From Siphlonurus alternatus (Eukaryota; Arthropoda; Insecta; Ephemeroptera; Siphlonuridae): DNA of 64,000 nt. Below are positions 1 to 15,278 of this stretch, one piece after another. The stretch is taken from NCBI GenBank assembly GCA_949825025.1, contig OX463779.1, positions 45,059,520 to 45,123,519 on the forward strand. The letters are read 5' to 3'. The notes beneath the pieces are model-generated. The model did no database searches. It was not told the origin of the DNA and worked only from the letters and a program-made list of their open reading frames with translations. The position numbers were made by a program, and so were the translations under genes. Each line of letters starts with the position of its first letter. The first letter of the stretch is position 1.

Positions 1-1506
<1,506 letters not shown>

Positions 1507-1540
1507 TCAGTGAGAGAGGTGGTGTGCCGGTGACAAGACC
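1507..1540 (+). promoter_or_regulatory. Candidate Inr+DPE core promoter
   Basis: TCAGTG (1507-1512) resembles the arthropod initiator TCAKTY, with A+1 at 1509. AGACC, a full match to the DPE consensus RGWYV, lies at 1536-1540, exactly +28 to +32. There is no TATA box at -30. The spacing match is what makes this more than chance, but no transcript evidence is available. Confidence 0.4.
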
Positions 1541-1619
1541 ACGAAGACCGAGGATTATAATTAATTCGCTCCTACTTTTCGTCCCACCTGAATGTGTATA
1601 AAGACCACAATATATTAAG
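1509..1619 (+). other. Candidate non-coding first exon of kirre
   Basis: GC-richer segment downstream of the candidate initiator, ending AAG|GTAATA, a usable splice donor at 1619/1620. If spliced to the acceptor at 24511/24512 it would make a 22.9 kb first intron, a typical architecture for kirre genes. This is inference; the exon could belong to another transcript or be spurious. Confidence 0.3.
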
Positions 1620-2000
1620 GTAATATGTGATCAATGTTATTAAAGAGATGAACTATTTATAGTTTAATATAAATTATTAAAAAATGAATCTTTTAATTAT
1701 ATTCTATAAATTAATGAACATTTAATTAATAAATATAAGCTAATTAAATTATATATGAATTCTTAACATATATATATTAATTTTTTTATTTTATAATATT
1801 TTTCAGTGCAAATTATGTATTTTATTTCAGTTTTTGTAAATATCCTCTTCATTTTATCGTGTGTTTTTTTTTTTTTTTACCATCTTAGTATTGAGAGACT
1901 TTCAGGCCTGTAACAATTTTTATTGGGAAATTTTTAATTGAGTTTAATTATTTTAAGCAATTTGTTTATTGTTATCGCTTTATAATAATTGATGGTCAAA

Positions 2001-2125
2001 TGCGGACGGTGGCAGTCAAATAGGGCACTGGACAGGTGGAGCGCTAACCGGATGTGTCTCACCGTTGCTTTGTTCAAGTCATTAATTGCAGGTTCAAGGT
2101 CGCGACGATGCACCTATATAATGCA
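2001..2125 (+). repeat. Possible tRNA-derived SINE relic
   Basis: GGTGGCAGTCAAATAGGGCA resembles a Pol III A box region and GGTTCAAGGTC at 2091 a B box, about 70 bp apart, in a GC-richer patch. No cloverleaf can be drawn confidently. Confidence 0.25.
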
Positions 2126-4706
2126 GTTGACATTTCACTCTGGCATGTATTTGCATAATTATTACGTACAAATCAATATTTATTTATTAAATTATGTCAA
2201 CACGCTCAAAGTTCGTAATTTTTAATCATTCAAAGTTTATTAAGTAATTACTAAAATACTTGAATAATTTTTGTACCTTTTAAGGTATAACCTGAGAATT
2301 TGTCTGTCAAGGTCAAGAGGCGTGGCTATAGTGGCAACACTGTTTGCATTGGAATGCGAATAATTTTTTAGGAGGGGGTGGTGACATCAGTCCTTGAGAA
2401 CGTTGCCACATTTCTCATCACATATAGGAAACGATCATCACCACGGTTCGTTCAAAATATATGAAAACAATTCAGAAAAATAGTCTAAAAAATTAGGTTT
2501 TAGTAAAAAAAAAAGTAAAAGAATCTGTTGTATAGTTTTTTTGCAATGCTAATTAACAAATTTAACATTGGAAGGATACAAAATTCTCAATTAAATAAAT
2601 TAATTATAATTAAACCAACGGTTAAAAAATTCCGAAAAAATTCAGAGCTAATTTGACGATTGTTGTAAGTCCACCAAATTAATTTGAAGAAAATCTGTTG
2701 TAGCGAATTTTTCGTCTAAATTTCTCAGGTTAAGCCTTAAAATAAAATCTGATTATAGTGATAATTAAGTTAAAATTTAATATAATATAGTAGGAATTTT
2801 ACTTATATTGTATGGATTTAATTAAGATTTAAAGTGCCATATGTCTTTTATAATATCCCTGTAAGTAAAATAAATGTTTTATATTAAAGTTAACAAGAAC
2901 TAGTTTTAAACTACTGTAAAATGCAAAAGCAAGAAATTAATATAAATGTATGCAAATGATAAACTGGTACTTCACTGTTCCTTTATGGTAGTTTAAAAAA
3001 AAAAAAGTATATATATATAGCGATGCTAAAAGTTAAACCTTATAATTATCCCTTTGGCGAATTTACTATAATACTATATATATGAACTCTTTTTATTTTT
3101 TTAACAGGGGCATTCATATTATATGAACTAAAATATAAAGTACATGATTCTATTTTATCCCTCAGTAGTTTCATCTGTATGTCAGCTACAACTCTCACAA
3201 TAAAATGTGAAAATATTTTAACTTTTACTATTTTTCTTCTACTTTCTTCGATTGACATTAGCAATTATTAGTTTGACAATTACATGAATGAAACTTCTAG
3301 TATGAAACGATTATTTCTGCGAAGAGTCTTATTTAGATTAATTTCTAAAATGTGGTGAAAACCCACTCTCTAAAAGCTTTGACCATTGTATGCAAATCAG
3401 ATGAGCATTCTTGTAATTTTCACGTAGGCACACATGTTTTTATGTAAAATCAATTAGAAGTTACAAAGACTGCTTTATTTCCAGTAAAATATTAGGCATT
3501 TAATTCTTAGCAAATAGGAATATAACTATAGGTTTTATTAAAACATTAATTTCATACAGGACTCAAATAGATATCATATATAATATAATAGATTTTGAAG
3601 ATTTTTTACAAAATATACCTAGTTTGAAAAAATATTCATTTAAAATTTGCTGAGTGTCTTTCACCACAGAAATCGGTTAATATGTACCATTCCACTTTGT
3701 ATCAAATGAATTTAATGTATAAAAAAATATTCTGTGTGCATATTATATTATATATTGAAGTGGTGTAGCATCGTATATAATATCAATAATATGTATATGT
3801 ACTACTCTGTTTTGTGGTTATATAACTGCCACATAGAACCGGCATAATAATTTATTCACAATATTTCACCCCCTAATGAAATCGTGTGATGAAAAATAAA
3901 TGAGATTATAGCAATGTGGTGAGAGAGAGGGTGGGAGGGGAGGTAGCAGTTAAACATGACTTGGTATAAGTGTATATCCAGCAATGCCAAGTATGACGAT
4001 CAAACGCTAGTGGGAGGGATACGGGGGGCGTTATCTTATATAATATCATTGCTACAATTTAAAAGCCAATATACTTGGGTGGATCTCTCAATCAACAGTG
4101 CGATTCTGCAAAGAGTAATAATTTATTAGATAAGTTATATTTCTTAATATTTACAGATCAACGTAAAGAAATGTTGTTTTAATACAAATTATGAGCAATG
4201 TTCATATTACGGTTACATTGCCATTTGAATTGTTAGTCTTCTCTTGTTCAAATTAAAGGTTATATAAATATATATTATGTATATTATAGCGTGCAGTGAA
4301 TGCTTATATCTCGTCAAAAAGAGCACACTTCTTCTATACATTTATTTATAATGTTTATACAAAAAAATGTTATAAAATTGTAGTCGATGTATATTGTACA
4401 TTTATTAAACTATATTTGTTTTATGAAACTAAATTGACATAATCATATTCCCAATTGACTTTTTATATGTTATCATTGTGGCTGATACTTGTTTTGTGAT
4501 TTTAAGAGAAAAGTGTATAATTTGTGGGCAATGTTTTGATGTATTTTCATTTCTAAAGGGATTTTAAATATCACCAGAGATAGAAATACTTTAGTTTTAA
4601 AACTTTTTCCTTTCAAATCAAGATGAGATTTGTAAAATAATTTTTAATTAATTTACGTTGTGTCAATCAAGCTCATGAAACAAAATATTATAATTATTAA
4701 GAATTC

Positions 4707-5030
4707 ACCTCAGTTGATTGAGATTTCAGAATCGGCACTCTTAAATGCAACAAAATTTTCAGAGAACTTAGAACTCACCATCAATAGGTAGCATGTAAAT
4801 TTTGAAGTGGATCGGTCTTATCAGTTATATTATGAGAAAACTGAGGTAGAAGTTTAACATTGGCCTTATGGACGGAAACCAGAAATGGAGCTAATGTGAG
4901 GAAACCTTCCCTTTGAATCTGCTCAAACCATAAGCGATTAAGTTTTAGAGCATTCTTGAATTTTTAAAATTTATTTCATTCTATGCCGTCTGACAGAAAT
5001 TTCCTTTGACTCGCGTAGTAACTGAGGTCA
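4707..5030 (+). mobile_element. Interspersed repeat, ACCTCAGTTGATTGAGAT family, copy 1
   Basis: Shares GAGGTAGAAGTTTAACATTG, TGGAGCTA and GCTCAAACCATAAGCGATTA with 14963-15278 (inverted) and 63286-63545. Ends CCTCAGTT..AACTGAGG form short inverted repeats. Confidence 0.65.
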
Positions 5031-6781
5031 ATCGTTAACATTATATAGAAGTTTTAATTTTAAACGATTTTGCACCTATTTGTTTTCTACTAACCTCTTC
5101 ATGTTAAAATTATCAATATTTGTTTATTCTTGTTAAAATATGCTGCAAAATTACAATATCCCTAGGGAGAGACTATCACATGATGATGTATAATTTGATA
5201 GGCGCTTGCAATTACACTATTATTAATGTGATAGATACATCGAAAGATACGCACGTCAATTATACCGTTTAATCAATGTACCTTATCTCTCTGTTTACAT
5301 CATAATGTACGTACTATGCCTGCATGGATTCAAAAGCAGAATTGAATTTTTCAGTACAGTATGGTGATATAAAATTGGTCTCATTTCTCTCATCAACATA
5401 CAAAATTTGAACTGAAATCTAGTATAGTAACTATATAGTATAAATAATATAGGTCTTGAAGAATATAACTTATAGTGTGTATTTTTTTTTTCAATTGATA
5501 AGATTACGATATGTAATCTTGATTGATGTTACACCAATAATAAAATAAAGATATGTAAATTATTTCGAATGCATTTTTATACTAAAATATGAAAAATTTG
5601 GAATTTTTGTTAAAACGCTATTAGTATTTCAACCGTAATAACTTTTTATTAATATATTTATTTACCTTGAAATGGGATAAGACTCTTCCATTACCGCTCT
5701 GCATTTAAAATCTTATTTTGATGCTTAAAATTGTTAAAATAAAAAGGTTATAGATTAACAAATTGATGACGATCTTTAATTTTTAGTAAAATAAATTCAA
5801 TATTCTATTGTGTCGAGCGAACACTTTTGATGTCATTTTAGACTTGACTCAAATTCAGCTTAAACTTTTCATTTTAAATTATTGATAAAAAAAAAAGAGA
5901 ATTTCCATCAATCAAAATTACTTAAATAATAACGAAAAGAAAAGAGGGAATAAAAAAGATGGGAAAAAAATAAAAATAAGTGAGCAAAAATGTGAAAGCG
6001 AGAGGGTATAAAATTATCTCGTCTGAAAAGTTGGGCGTATCTTGAGCTTGGCGGAAATTCTAATGGAGTGGTAATATCGAGGAACCACTTAGTGCATCTT
6101 CATTATTTCCTTCCCTCCAAGTAAATGCTGATAGGAAAAAAATACTGTAACATTATTTTATTTTATTAAGAAAATGACATTATTAAAATTATATAGTTCA
6201 TTGCACACATGATATTAATTAGTTGAGTAATATGAATAAAGAGTAAGATTATATGAAATTCATTTTTTTTTTTTTTTTCTTAAAAAAAAAGTGATAAATA
6301 CATTTCACATGCGAGAATCAATAATAAAATTTAAAAAATCTTAAATTCAATCTACCACATGTATGTGTTTTAAACTGGAAAAGGTATAATATTTTTTTCC
6401 TCTCTTATTTTTTTTTCCCTCAGAAAAAAAGAAAACTCATGTAATATACAGTCGATGGAGCGTATATCATTTGGAAAACACTCTAGCTGGCTGGTTGCTT
6501 TACTCAAGTATTGCACGTGGTATTGCACGAGCTGATTCCAAGTGTATAGTCCCTCGTTTTTCTTTGGCTCGCGTGGTTGCAGCTTCTCTTCAAATCTGTT
6601 TTACTACAAGTTCGAACTAGTAGGTAGAAAGCAAGCCTGTCAGTTGAAGAATATCGATCTCTTTTTCAGTCCCAATGCCAAGTCCTAAGCTAGCCGCGTG
6701 GTATGGAGGAGCTAAACTACCCTCCGTCACCAAATGCTTACTTATAATATTTCCCACACCGTGGCAGGTGAATACACATAC

Positions 6782-6801
6782 CACGTGACCTCATGACGTC
6801 A
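6782..6801. promoter_or_regulatory. E-box plus CRE cluster
   Basis: CACGTG at 6782-6787 and the full palindrome TGACGTCA at 6794-6801, in a GC-richer island that also has GCACGTGG at about 6516. Potential bHLH and CREB/ATF sites; function unproven. Confidence 0.3.
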
Positions 6802-8682
6802 TCAATGTCTTTTTGTATAATACCACGTTTTCGTATAAATAAATTATTTTGTATATATATCTCAATCTTATGTATTTTTATCATCATAGTATTTTTTTTA
6901 CTTCATTGTATTAATTATTTTATATTTGAAGTGTATAATAATGATATTGATTTTTAATGCAATTATTTTTAACGGTTATATTAATAAAAGATGAAAGTTA
7001 ATTATACATAATTACTTTGTACTACACCGGGTGGTTTAGTCGATTTATTAAAAGTAATTTTTCTTAGTTTTTTGCAATATATTTTTGACTTTTTTTTTTC
7101 ATTATATTATAAGACATAATAAATTCATAAATATATTCTTCTGTTTTATAATTTATGTGATAATTTTACTTTCAATTATTAAATACACTTTGATATTTCA
7201 AGGATAGGATACACGTTAATTATTTTTTTACAATTTAATGCGCTTTCTCGTACTTAAAATTAAATGTAATTTTTAGGAAATTGACCGATTAAGAGTTATT
7301 AGACTATTATCACTCATCCAAAATTGCAAATCTGCATGTTGGAACGTGTATAAAAATAATAGCAAATTAGGTGAGTCACGTTTCCGAACTGCAAATTCCC
7401 ACCTAATGATACACTTGGACAGTCAGGTGTAAAATTAGACAAATAACATTTACGTTGAATCGAATAAATTTGAGCAATGTAAGAAAAAAAATGTATTGTT
7501 TTTCACTGGCCGTGTCTATTATCATTAATATTGTGTTTTTTAAATAATTTGAAGTATATATTGTAGTTTATCTTATTGGAATTTAATTTCAATAGCATTT
7601 TACAAAAGTACACAAAGATAATATGACGAGAGTCTCAAATTTAAACAAACAAACAAACATATTGCGCACATTGTTAAAAACCGTACACGTACTACTTGAC
7701 ATTTTACAATATTACGTTCAAATAAAACCGTTCGTGTTCCACTCACATTTCAATACAAAATGTTAGTGAAAAGAGCCACTATAATATAAACGATCAATAT
7801 CGTACAGACGAATCTTAAAAACATAAAAAAGGCAACCTGCGTGGCTTTCAATTCTAATAAAATTTTAGTTTTTGTTAAAAAGAGAGGGGAGAGAAAAAAA
7901 AACATATTTAAGAATGTAAAGTTATGAAGCGTTTACCGTCGGTGAATTGTTGTTTAAATCATAGCGTGTTATAAACCTTTTTCCCCCCACAGCTCTTGTT
8001 AGCTATACAACAACCCTTGCCATCATAATAGCAAGTTTATATGCAGTAAACAGTTGACTATTTATAAACTTATCGTTGACTTTTATTAAAAATATTTAGA
8101 TATAAGTAAATTATTTTAAAAAAACAACCTATTTTTAGAATATTTTAACACATAATTTTCTTTTAATAAAATATTATAATTTATATGAAAATATTGTGTA
8201 AATTAAATATTTAAAGTATAAGTAGATGCCACGTCTGCATTGCAGTAAAGCTGTTGAAGAGTCCAGCATCATCTCTATATATGGTTTGGTAATAGTACAG
8301 TGAGTGGTATATAGAAAGAGTCTCTCTTATGCTTTTGGTTCAACTCTTCCTCCTCTTATTTGAAGAGAAGAGGTTTGCCAAAGTTTTGCAGCTGTGGCCT
8401 TTCGCTCGACGGTGGTGGCCTATTGCCCGGTTTTGTAATAATATCAACCCCCACTTGCCCCCAAGCACCCTTTCAGTATCATATCTAGCTCTCTCACACC
8501 CCCTAACTCTTTTCTCATCCCCTTCTCTTCATTGCACGCACATATTGCCCATAACAAGAATGACACTCAAAACCACACACACACACAAAATCCAACATTA
8601 TATATGAAATGTTTAAAAATGGATAGTATAAGAATATTATTTTCTTTTATAAGAATTGTGAAGGTAAAATATTATCTTATTA

Positions 8683-9022
8683 TCAGAACCAAAAAGGTGT
8701 ATCCCTAGCCTTATGGAATAACTTTTATGCTATGGAGGCTTCAAGTCAGCTGATTTTGCGGTGTTCCTACCGTCCTATCTAAACCTATGTAAAAAAAACT
8801 AAAAAATTGCTTTTTTTGGCATAAAAGAAATTTTTTAGAGAAAAATGAGTTCTTGATTCATTATCAGAAGACCCCTAAATGCGGGGATAGAAGATGTTTT
8901 CATATTGAATAGTTAATACCGAGAAAGAATTCAAAATTTCTAACATGGAGGCTTATGGAGAAAATTTGTTTAACGGGGAACACTTGAAGCCTCCATTCAT
9001 AAGTACAACTTTTTGGTTCTGA
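8683..9022. mobile_element. TA-flanked 340-bp MITE
   Basis: Ends TCAGAACCAAAAAGGTGTA and complement TACAACTTTTTGGTTCTGA; TA at 8681-8682 and 9023-9024. Non-coding. Confidence 0.75.
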
Positions 9023-9135
9023 TAGTATAATAGTTAATAATTTTTTTTAAAGGTCTTGGATTAATATTATATATTTTTGCCACTACTTATTTTGTTATTG
9101 ATTTTCTATCATGTTGATAATATGCTTGAAATTAC

Positions 9136-9354
9136 GTGCTGGTAGTGCACGCTCCTCCGTGTCTGAAGGCACGCACTGCCCATCAAGTCAAACTGACGCT
9201 CCGTGCTGCGCAGTACCTCCCTTCCTTCAGGCTGACCTCAGCAGAAAGTATGACCCGGAGTGGTGACATGTCAAAACGACCGGCCGGAGTGCAGATTATG
9301 ACCTGCGAAGAGTCTCACAACGTGTCGCCTTACGAGAATGATATTCCCTTGTAA
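9136..9354 (+). other. Unrecognised GC-rich open segment (72 codons)
   Basis: Open for 72 codons to TAA at 9352-9354, in much more GC-rich sequence than its surroundings, but the first codon is a CTG-type start and no domain is recognised. Could be a regulatory island, a decayed exon or chance. Confidence 0.2.
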
Positions 9355-9898
9355 AAAAAACCTTTGTATAGTAACTGCCTTTAGCTATAACATGCTATAT
9401 AAAAAAATTTACTCTGCTTGCTCTTTTTTTTTTATTCTACTTTGCAAGTTAAAGTAGATAAGATTTTTATATTTTTAGAACACGTGTTTTTATATTATAT
9501 ATGGTTTTGTTAGATATTATGTATGAACAGAAAAAAAAATGTGTATACATCAAGACTGTTTTGTCCAGAGAAAATCCATGTTGTAGGACTTATTCGTAAT
9601 ATTTATTTCTCTTTGTTTTTTTATAAGTATATAAAAGAAAGAGGTTGTTGACATACTTATATATGTCAGATCTAAATTTCACGTAGTGAATTTATAGATT
9701 TTCAAGTTATCGTGTCCACATCATGTAGCAAAAGAAAACTTGCCAAATATCGTCGTAACATGTAGAATTTATTATTTTATTCGAGTTCATTCCAATAAAT
9801 TTATCAATGTAATATTATTACTTACATAATACATAATATGTATAGCCCTGCTGGTAAGAATTATAATTAATATTATATAATTTTTATGCAATGTAAGG

Positions 9899-10050
9899 CA
9901 GGCGCGGATCCAGAGGGAGAGGCGCGGCACCCAACCCCCGAAATTTTGGATTTAACATGGGCAATACAGGCATTTTCCCAACTCCATTTTTTTAAACATT
10001 GGCCTTAAAGGGACAGCCTTCCCCCTGAAATTTGGTTCTCGGTCTGCGCC
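9899..10050. mobile_element. hAT-like MITE, CAGGCGCGGAT family
   Basis: Starts CAGGCGCGGATCCAG, ends GGTCTGCGCCTG; shares TTTTGGATTTAACATGGGCA and ACATTGGCCTTA with the copy at 26983. No clean target duplication is visible. Confidence 0.65.
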
Positions 10051-10153
10051 TGATAATATATAAGGGAAAAGTATAATAGTTCCTCTTAATTGCTGCATGA
10101 AAGAACGTTCCCACTTGCAGCTGATAAGACAAAACTTTTTGGACAAGAAAAAA

Positions 10154-10265
<112 letters not shown>

Positions 10266-10273
10266 CGTTAATT

Positions 10274-10394
10274 GGTTTGTTGGTAAATATACAATCAGAA
10301 ATATTCGATTATTATTGACAATCCTTATGTTCCTGCATGTACAGAAGGTTCATCAATAATAATCGATTATTTCTGATAGTGTATTTACGAACAT
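10274..10394. mobile_element. Decayed MITE related to the GGTCTGTTCGTAAAT family
   Basis: Inverted arms TTTGTTGGTAAATATACAAT and complement near 10375-10394, with the inner AATCGATTATT pairing. It abuts the GA microsatellite ending at 10261. Confidence 0.6.
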
Positions 10395-10885
10395 ACATAT
10401 TGACTATATATTTATCTGCCTTCACAATTAACATTCAGTATGTGTTAATATCATTTCTCTGCTGATCACACGGTATGATTAACTGTACGTATAATAAAAA
10501 TTACCTGCGTGACAAAACGTAATATTAAAACTGAAGAATCTGCATGACATTTACAGCTTGAACGAGGTTAATAATCTGTATGTACGTCAGTTACAGGCTG
10601 GCATGCAAAGAGCAAAATGCAACCTGCATTGCATGTCATATGCATTTTTATTAAAATCATATATGAATATTTTGTGTAAATTTAAAATTCATTTATTTGA
10701 ATGACTCTTCCATTTATTTTTATTAATGATTTGCTTATATAGTTTTGTTATATGATGTATAATTACCATGAACTATGCTGATGCAGAATTAAATATAATC
10801 ACTATTAAATTTATACTATTTATATCAATTGAAATGTTAATATATGGTGAAATGATAATGAGTAGTATAACGGAAATTACATTAA

Positions 10886-10888
<3 letters not shown>

Positions 10889-10969
<81 letters not shown>
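10889..10969 (+). repeat. (TC)n microsatellite, about 40 units
   Basis: Uninterrupted TC dinucleotides. Confidence 0.98.
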
Positions 10970-10970
<1 letters not shown>

Positions 10971-11618
10971 ATATATTATATTATATAATATAGGTTATAT
11001 AATTAATAATATATGATGTGGTTTTGAATATTAAATTAAAACAATACATACTTGATTGATAGTGAGGATGAATTATAAATAATTTTACCATTAATTATTG
11101 TTTTATTGTTGTTTGCATTACAAATTAATTAATAATGTTAATAGTTAATTGAGATGAAATTAATGTCTTTCAATTTGTTGTAATCTTAATTTTTCTTCAT
11201 TCGATGTTGCGTTGGACTTTTTTGTTGAGTGTATATTTTAGTGTTATTATATATTAGGTTTAGCTTTTATAAAATTCGCATAATTCATTGACCTAGATGC
11301 CCTATAATATGCAGGCCTTAAAAGATCTGAGAACTGAGAACTAAAAATATCAACACCGCAGTTTATTTTATTTCATTAGTAAAAAACCTAAAAATATATG
11401 AACAATATTTTTGCACTAGTTAAATACAATCAAAATAGGTTTTTATTTTGAACCCCTTACGTCGTTTTACAGTTAAATGATTTGTTTTAAAATAATATTA
11501 AGGGGACGATTAAGAAAAAAAATGGTATATCTTGTAATAATTTACATTAATGAAGTAAAATTGTGTATAAATGGAAGTTAAAATCTAGTTTACTTGATAA
11601 ACTTTATAAGCAATACGG

Positions 11619-11621
<3 letters not shown>

Positions 11622-11696
<75 letters not shown>
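11622..11696. repeat. (TA)n microsatellite, about 37 units
   Basis: Uninterrupted TA dinucleotides. Confidence 0.98.
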
Positions 11697-11698
<2 letters not shown>

Positions 11699-11773
11699 GC
11701 AAGAGCAAGTACAGAGAGAGTGAGAGAGATTTTGGGGGTATCTATACGAATGAAGAATAAGAGGTGGTAATGT

Positions 11774-11774
<1 letters not shown>

Positions 11775-11826
<52 letters not shown>

Positions 11827-11833
11827 CTCTCTC
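11775..11833 (+). repeat. (CT)n microsatellite
   Basis: CT dinucleotides, with one ATT interruption near 11824. Confidence 0.97.
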
Positions 11834-13553
11834 GCTATAACTCGCCCGAGCGGAAGCAAAACTTGGTGCGCACCCGAGCGAGCTACAAACAGCAAAGCCA
11901 GCTATGGCAGTATAGAACGACGACGACGGTGGTAGCAGCTCGCGATGAAAACTTCCCCGTTTGATATTTATGGCTTGATTAATTCAAGGGTATTTAAACC
12001 TGCAGGTTTGAATGGTTTTTCGTTAAATTTGGCGCCAAGTCTAGTGAAAACAAGACTTCCTTCTCTCTTGCACTTCTACTTCCTCGCAGCAGTAGAAATT
12101 ATTGAGTAGAAACGCGAGTGAACGCTGGAGAAGATGTACTTAAATCCTACTCCATTGATTTACTTTACTAACCATGGCAAGATAGAGAGAAGAGAAGGAA
12201 GCTTTAATGAAGATGAGAGATGTATAATATATAAAGAGAGAGAAGCGTATTGCAGTTAAATTGTCCGAAATGTATACATAATCAAACTTCTGACAGAAAT
12301 TAATTCTCATTAATAGCTTGAATAGACTCTATTCATCCTTCATAAATGAACCGATATTTTGTGAAATTGACGTTATTTACCATAGAGCTTTTTGAGTGAG
12401 GGTATAAAAAGTATATAGTGATAAAACGAAAACACTTGTATTCAAATTGCTTTATATATCAAAGCAATGTTTTGTAAAAAAATATATTAAAAACTTGTCA
12501 CAGGCAATTGTTTATTTATATATACTATTGACGTTTTAATGCATTATATATTTACTACTTTGACATAAATAAAATATGATAAAAAAAATACATTTATTTA
12601 ATTTTCAACTGTCACTTGCACTGCTGTACGTCAAAAAATTAAAGCTTTTTATTATGTTTAGAGTACAATTAAAATAATGTTATTTTTTCACGCCAGCAAA
12701 AAGTATAAAAAATATAACTTTGAAACATTAGATTTTAAGCAATGTTATTGAAATGATCTTCTTTACTCACCACAAAAGCTTTGTTGAAAATAATAGCTTG
12801 TTTTTTTTTGTTAGTATAACGATGACTTTTTCACTTAAGACCCTAAAAACTCCAACTAATCACATTTAAGTTAATTTTTTGTATTAATTTCTCTCCGTGT
12901 AACAAACATATAAAAAAAAATAGTGGAAGGGGACTTAATGTCAAGCTTTAAGTACGATTAAAAGCAACAAAATGTTTCTTTAATAAGCTTTTTAACTTGT
13001 GGAAAGAGAGATAATTTACTGCAATGCTGACGACACACAGCAAAACTAATTTTACCAGCATTGTTGCTACAAGCATAGTTGTAGCAACTAAAACTATCAA
13101 TATTCCATTAGTGCTGCCTAAACTGCATGCTTGCATATACAGAGATTGATGCATTTAATATTACATAACATTGAACATTATATATTATAGATGTATAATT
13201 GTCTCTAAATAGCTTCCTAGTCGTTATTATGTATAATGTATATTGCTACATCAGAACATGTATATCATTCCGTATATAGTACAATACATGACAATTACTA
13301 TATACATATAATAATGCAGCATATACTGGTAAATATTTAGATATTTACACATTGGCTTAACGTTAGTGCAAAACTATGTATGGATATTTTTTTATCATAA
13401 CTTTTAATAATAATCAAAATAAATAATTACATTAAAATTACAGATGAGACAGCAGATATAATATCATATAATTCTCTTTTTATGCACATGTATAGAACCA
13501 TTGTTTTGTTTGTATGAAACTGACGACTACTATAATTAATAGTAATAAATTAT

Positions 13554-13668
13554 CACTACGTTTACATGACGATGTTTAATACGGATCCGTTGACGACGCT
13601 TCATATAAGAATAACATTATCCGTCGTCAACGAATATATGTATTAAACACCGTCATGTAAACGTAGTG
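13554..13668. mobile_element. 115-bp inverted-repeat MITE, CACTACGTTTACATGACG ends
   Basis: Ends CACTACGTTTACATGACG and complement; inner TTTAATAC and CGTTGACGACG also pair. Begins CACTA but no clean short duplication is seen, so the superfamily is open. Confidence 0.7.
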
Positions 13669-14962
13669 AATATTATTTTGCAAACGTTTTTATTTATTTC
13701 ACCAAAACAGTATTACATTATTTATGGCAATAATTAACTTTTTACAACTGTAAAGTTTATTTAATTTTAAAAATAGATTTTAATATAGAAATGTTCTTAA
13801 ACTATAATTATTATTAAAGTTCAATACTCTAAAATTAGAAGATAATCTTTGTACAAGATTTAATTTAACAAATTGACTTTTAGAAACTTAATGTATGACG
13901 TAAGGAAGAACGATGTAAGGACACAGCTGGCTCCGGCTCCCGAAATAGTCTCTTGTGGCTGCTGCTAGCTCCTCGTCCTTCTAGCTGTTCGTCCTTGCTG
14001 GACCACCAGTGCAAGTTTAACCGGATCGATGATCACACACTTGTGTCATGTAATTAACTTTTATTATTAAAATACTCTCTCCAATTTGAAATAGAAAGTA
14101 AGTTAATATTTATAAATGTTATGAGTATATTTGGTGACCATATTTTCATATGTATAGCTTATAGTATTATACCCTTTTGTATAACATACACCCTTTTAAA
14201 TGTTGAAAACTCCTCTATTAAAAGCCCATTAGGTTCTATGTATACATTAAATCCAATATTGCTGACGACGTTAATAAAAAAAAAAACACATATTTGGTCC
14301 ATCCACTTTACCATCAGAAAGGATAATACGATGAGACAAGACTTTTGGTGCCCCTAAAACTTCACCCTATATAGAAAATAGTAAGGGGAACCACGTTAAG
14401 GCTTAGTGACCATCAAGTATACTTGAAGTTGTGACCATAGTCCATGACTAAGCCATAGGCATATACACAAAAGAGCTTACTGCATTCATGCAAACTCTTA
14501 ATACCTGGAACTAACAACAATCTTTACACATTTATTCTCATTAACTGCAGTTATGGATTTTTTTTACAGCAATAGTTTTATGAATATAGGAAAATCTATT
14601 TTAAATCGTAAATATTTTTATATCAAAATATGCTTACATGAAAAAGTTACCCATCATGTTGTAATATCAACTATAACATTGTCAAATGTTAAATTTTATT
14701 TTAGAAGTCACGAAAAGTTTATATGTTGTTCTATTTATAGTATTGTATATCGTGGCATTTGTATTAAAATTTCATTTTTTTTTAACATGTCACTGTCAAT
14801 GGTTTGTTTATATCATATTATTATATTTTCTCTCTTTATACTTTTGAAAATACAAAATCCTATGTAGTCTGTTTTTATTGTATTCTTTGTTTTCGTAACT
14901 TTTGAAACTACACGATGCGGTAACGTACGGTGACTTTGTCATCAAAATCAGTTTAACGATTA

Positions 14963-15278
14963 AACTCAGTTACTGTTGAAGTCGGAGAATATTTTTCTAC
15001 GACAGAATCATATGAAATAAATTTTAAAAAATCAAGGATTTTCTAAAACTTAATCGCTTATGATTTAAGCAAATTCAATCTGGTAGTTTTCTCATAACAG
15101 CTCCATTTCCGGTTTTTGTCCATAAGGCCAATGTTAAACTTCTACCTCAGTTTTCACAAAACTGATAAGACAGATTCGATTCAAAATTTGTATGCCACCT
15201 ATTGATAGCGAGTTCTAAGTTAACTGCAAGTTTTGTTGCATTCAGACGCAACGATTGAGAGATATCAATCTACTGAGA
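14963..15278 (-). mobile_element. Interspersed repeat, ACCTCAGTTGATTGAGAT family, copy 2
   Basis: Opposite orientation to the copy at 4707: CATAAGGCCAATGTTAAACT, CTACCTCAGTTTTC, AACTTAATCGCTTATG. Confidence 0.65.

Noticed and set aside
14553..14867. 104-residue AT-rich ORF
   Set aside because: Composition (Phe/Ile/Tyr/Ser) is that of random AT-rich DNA; no domain, no GC rise.
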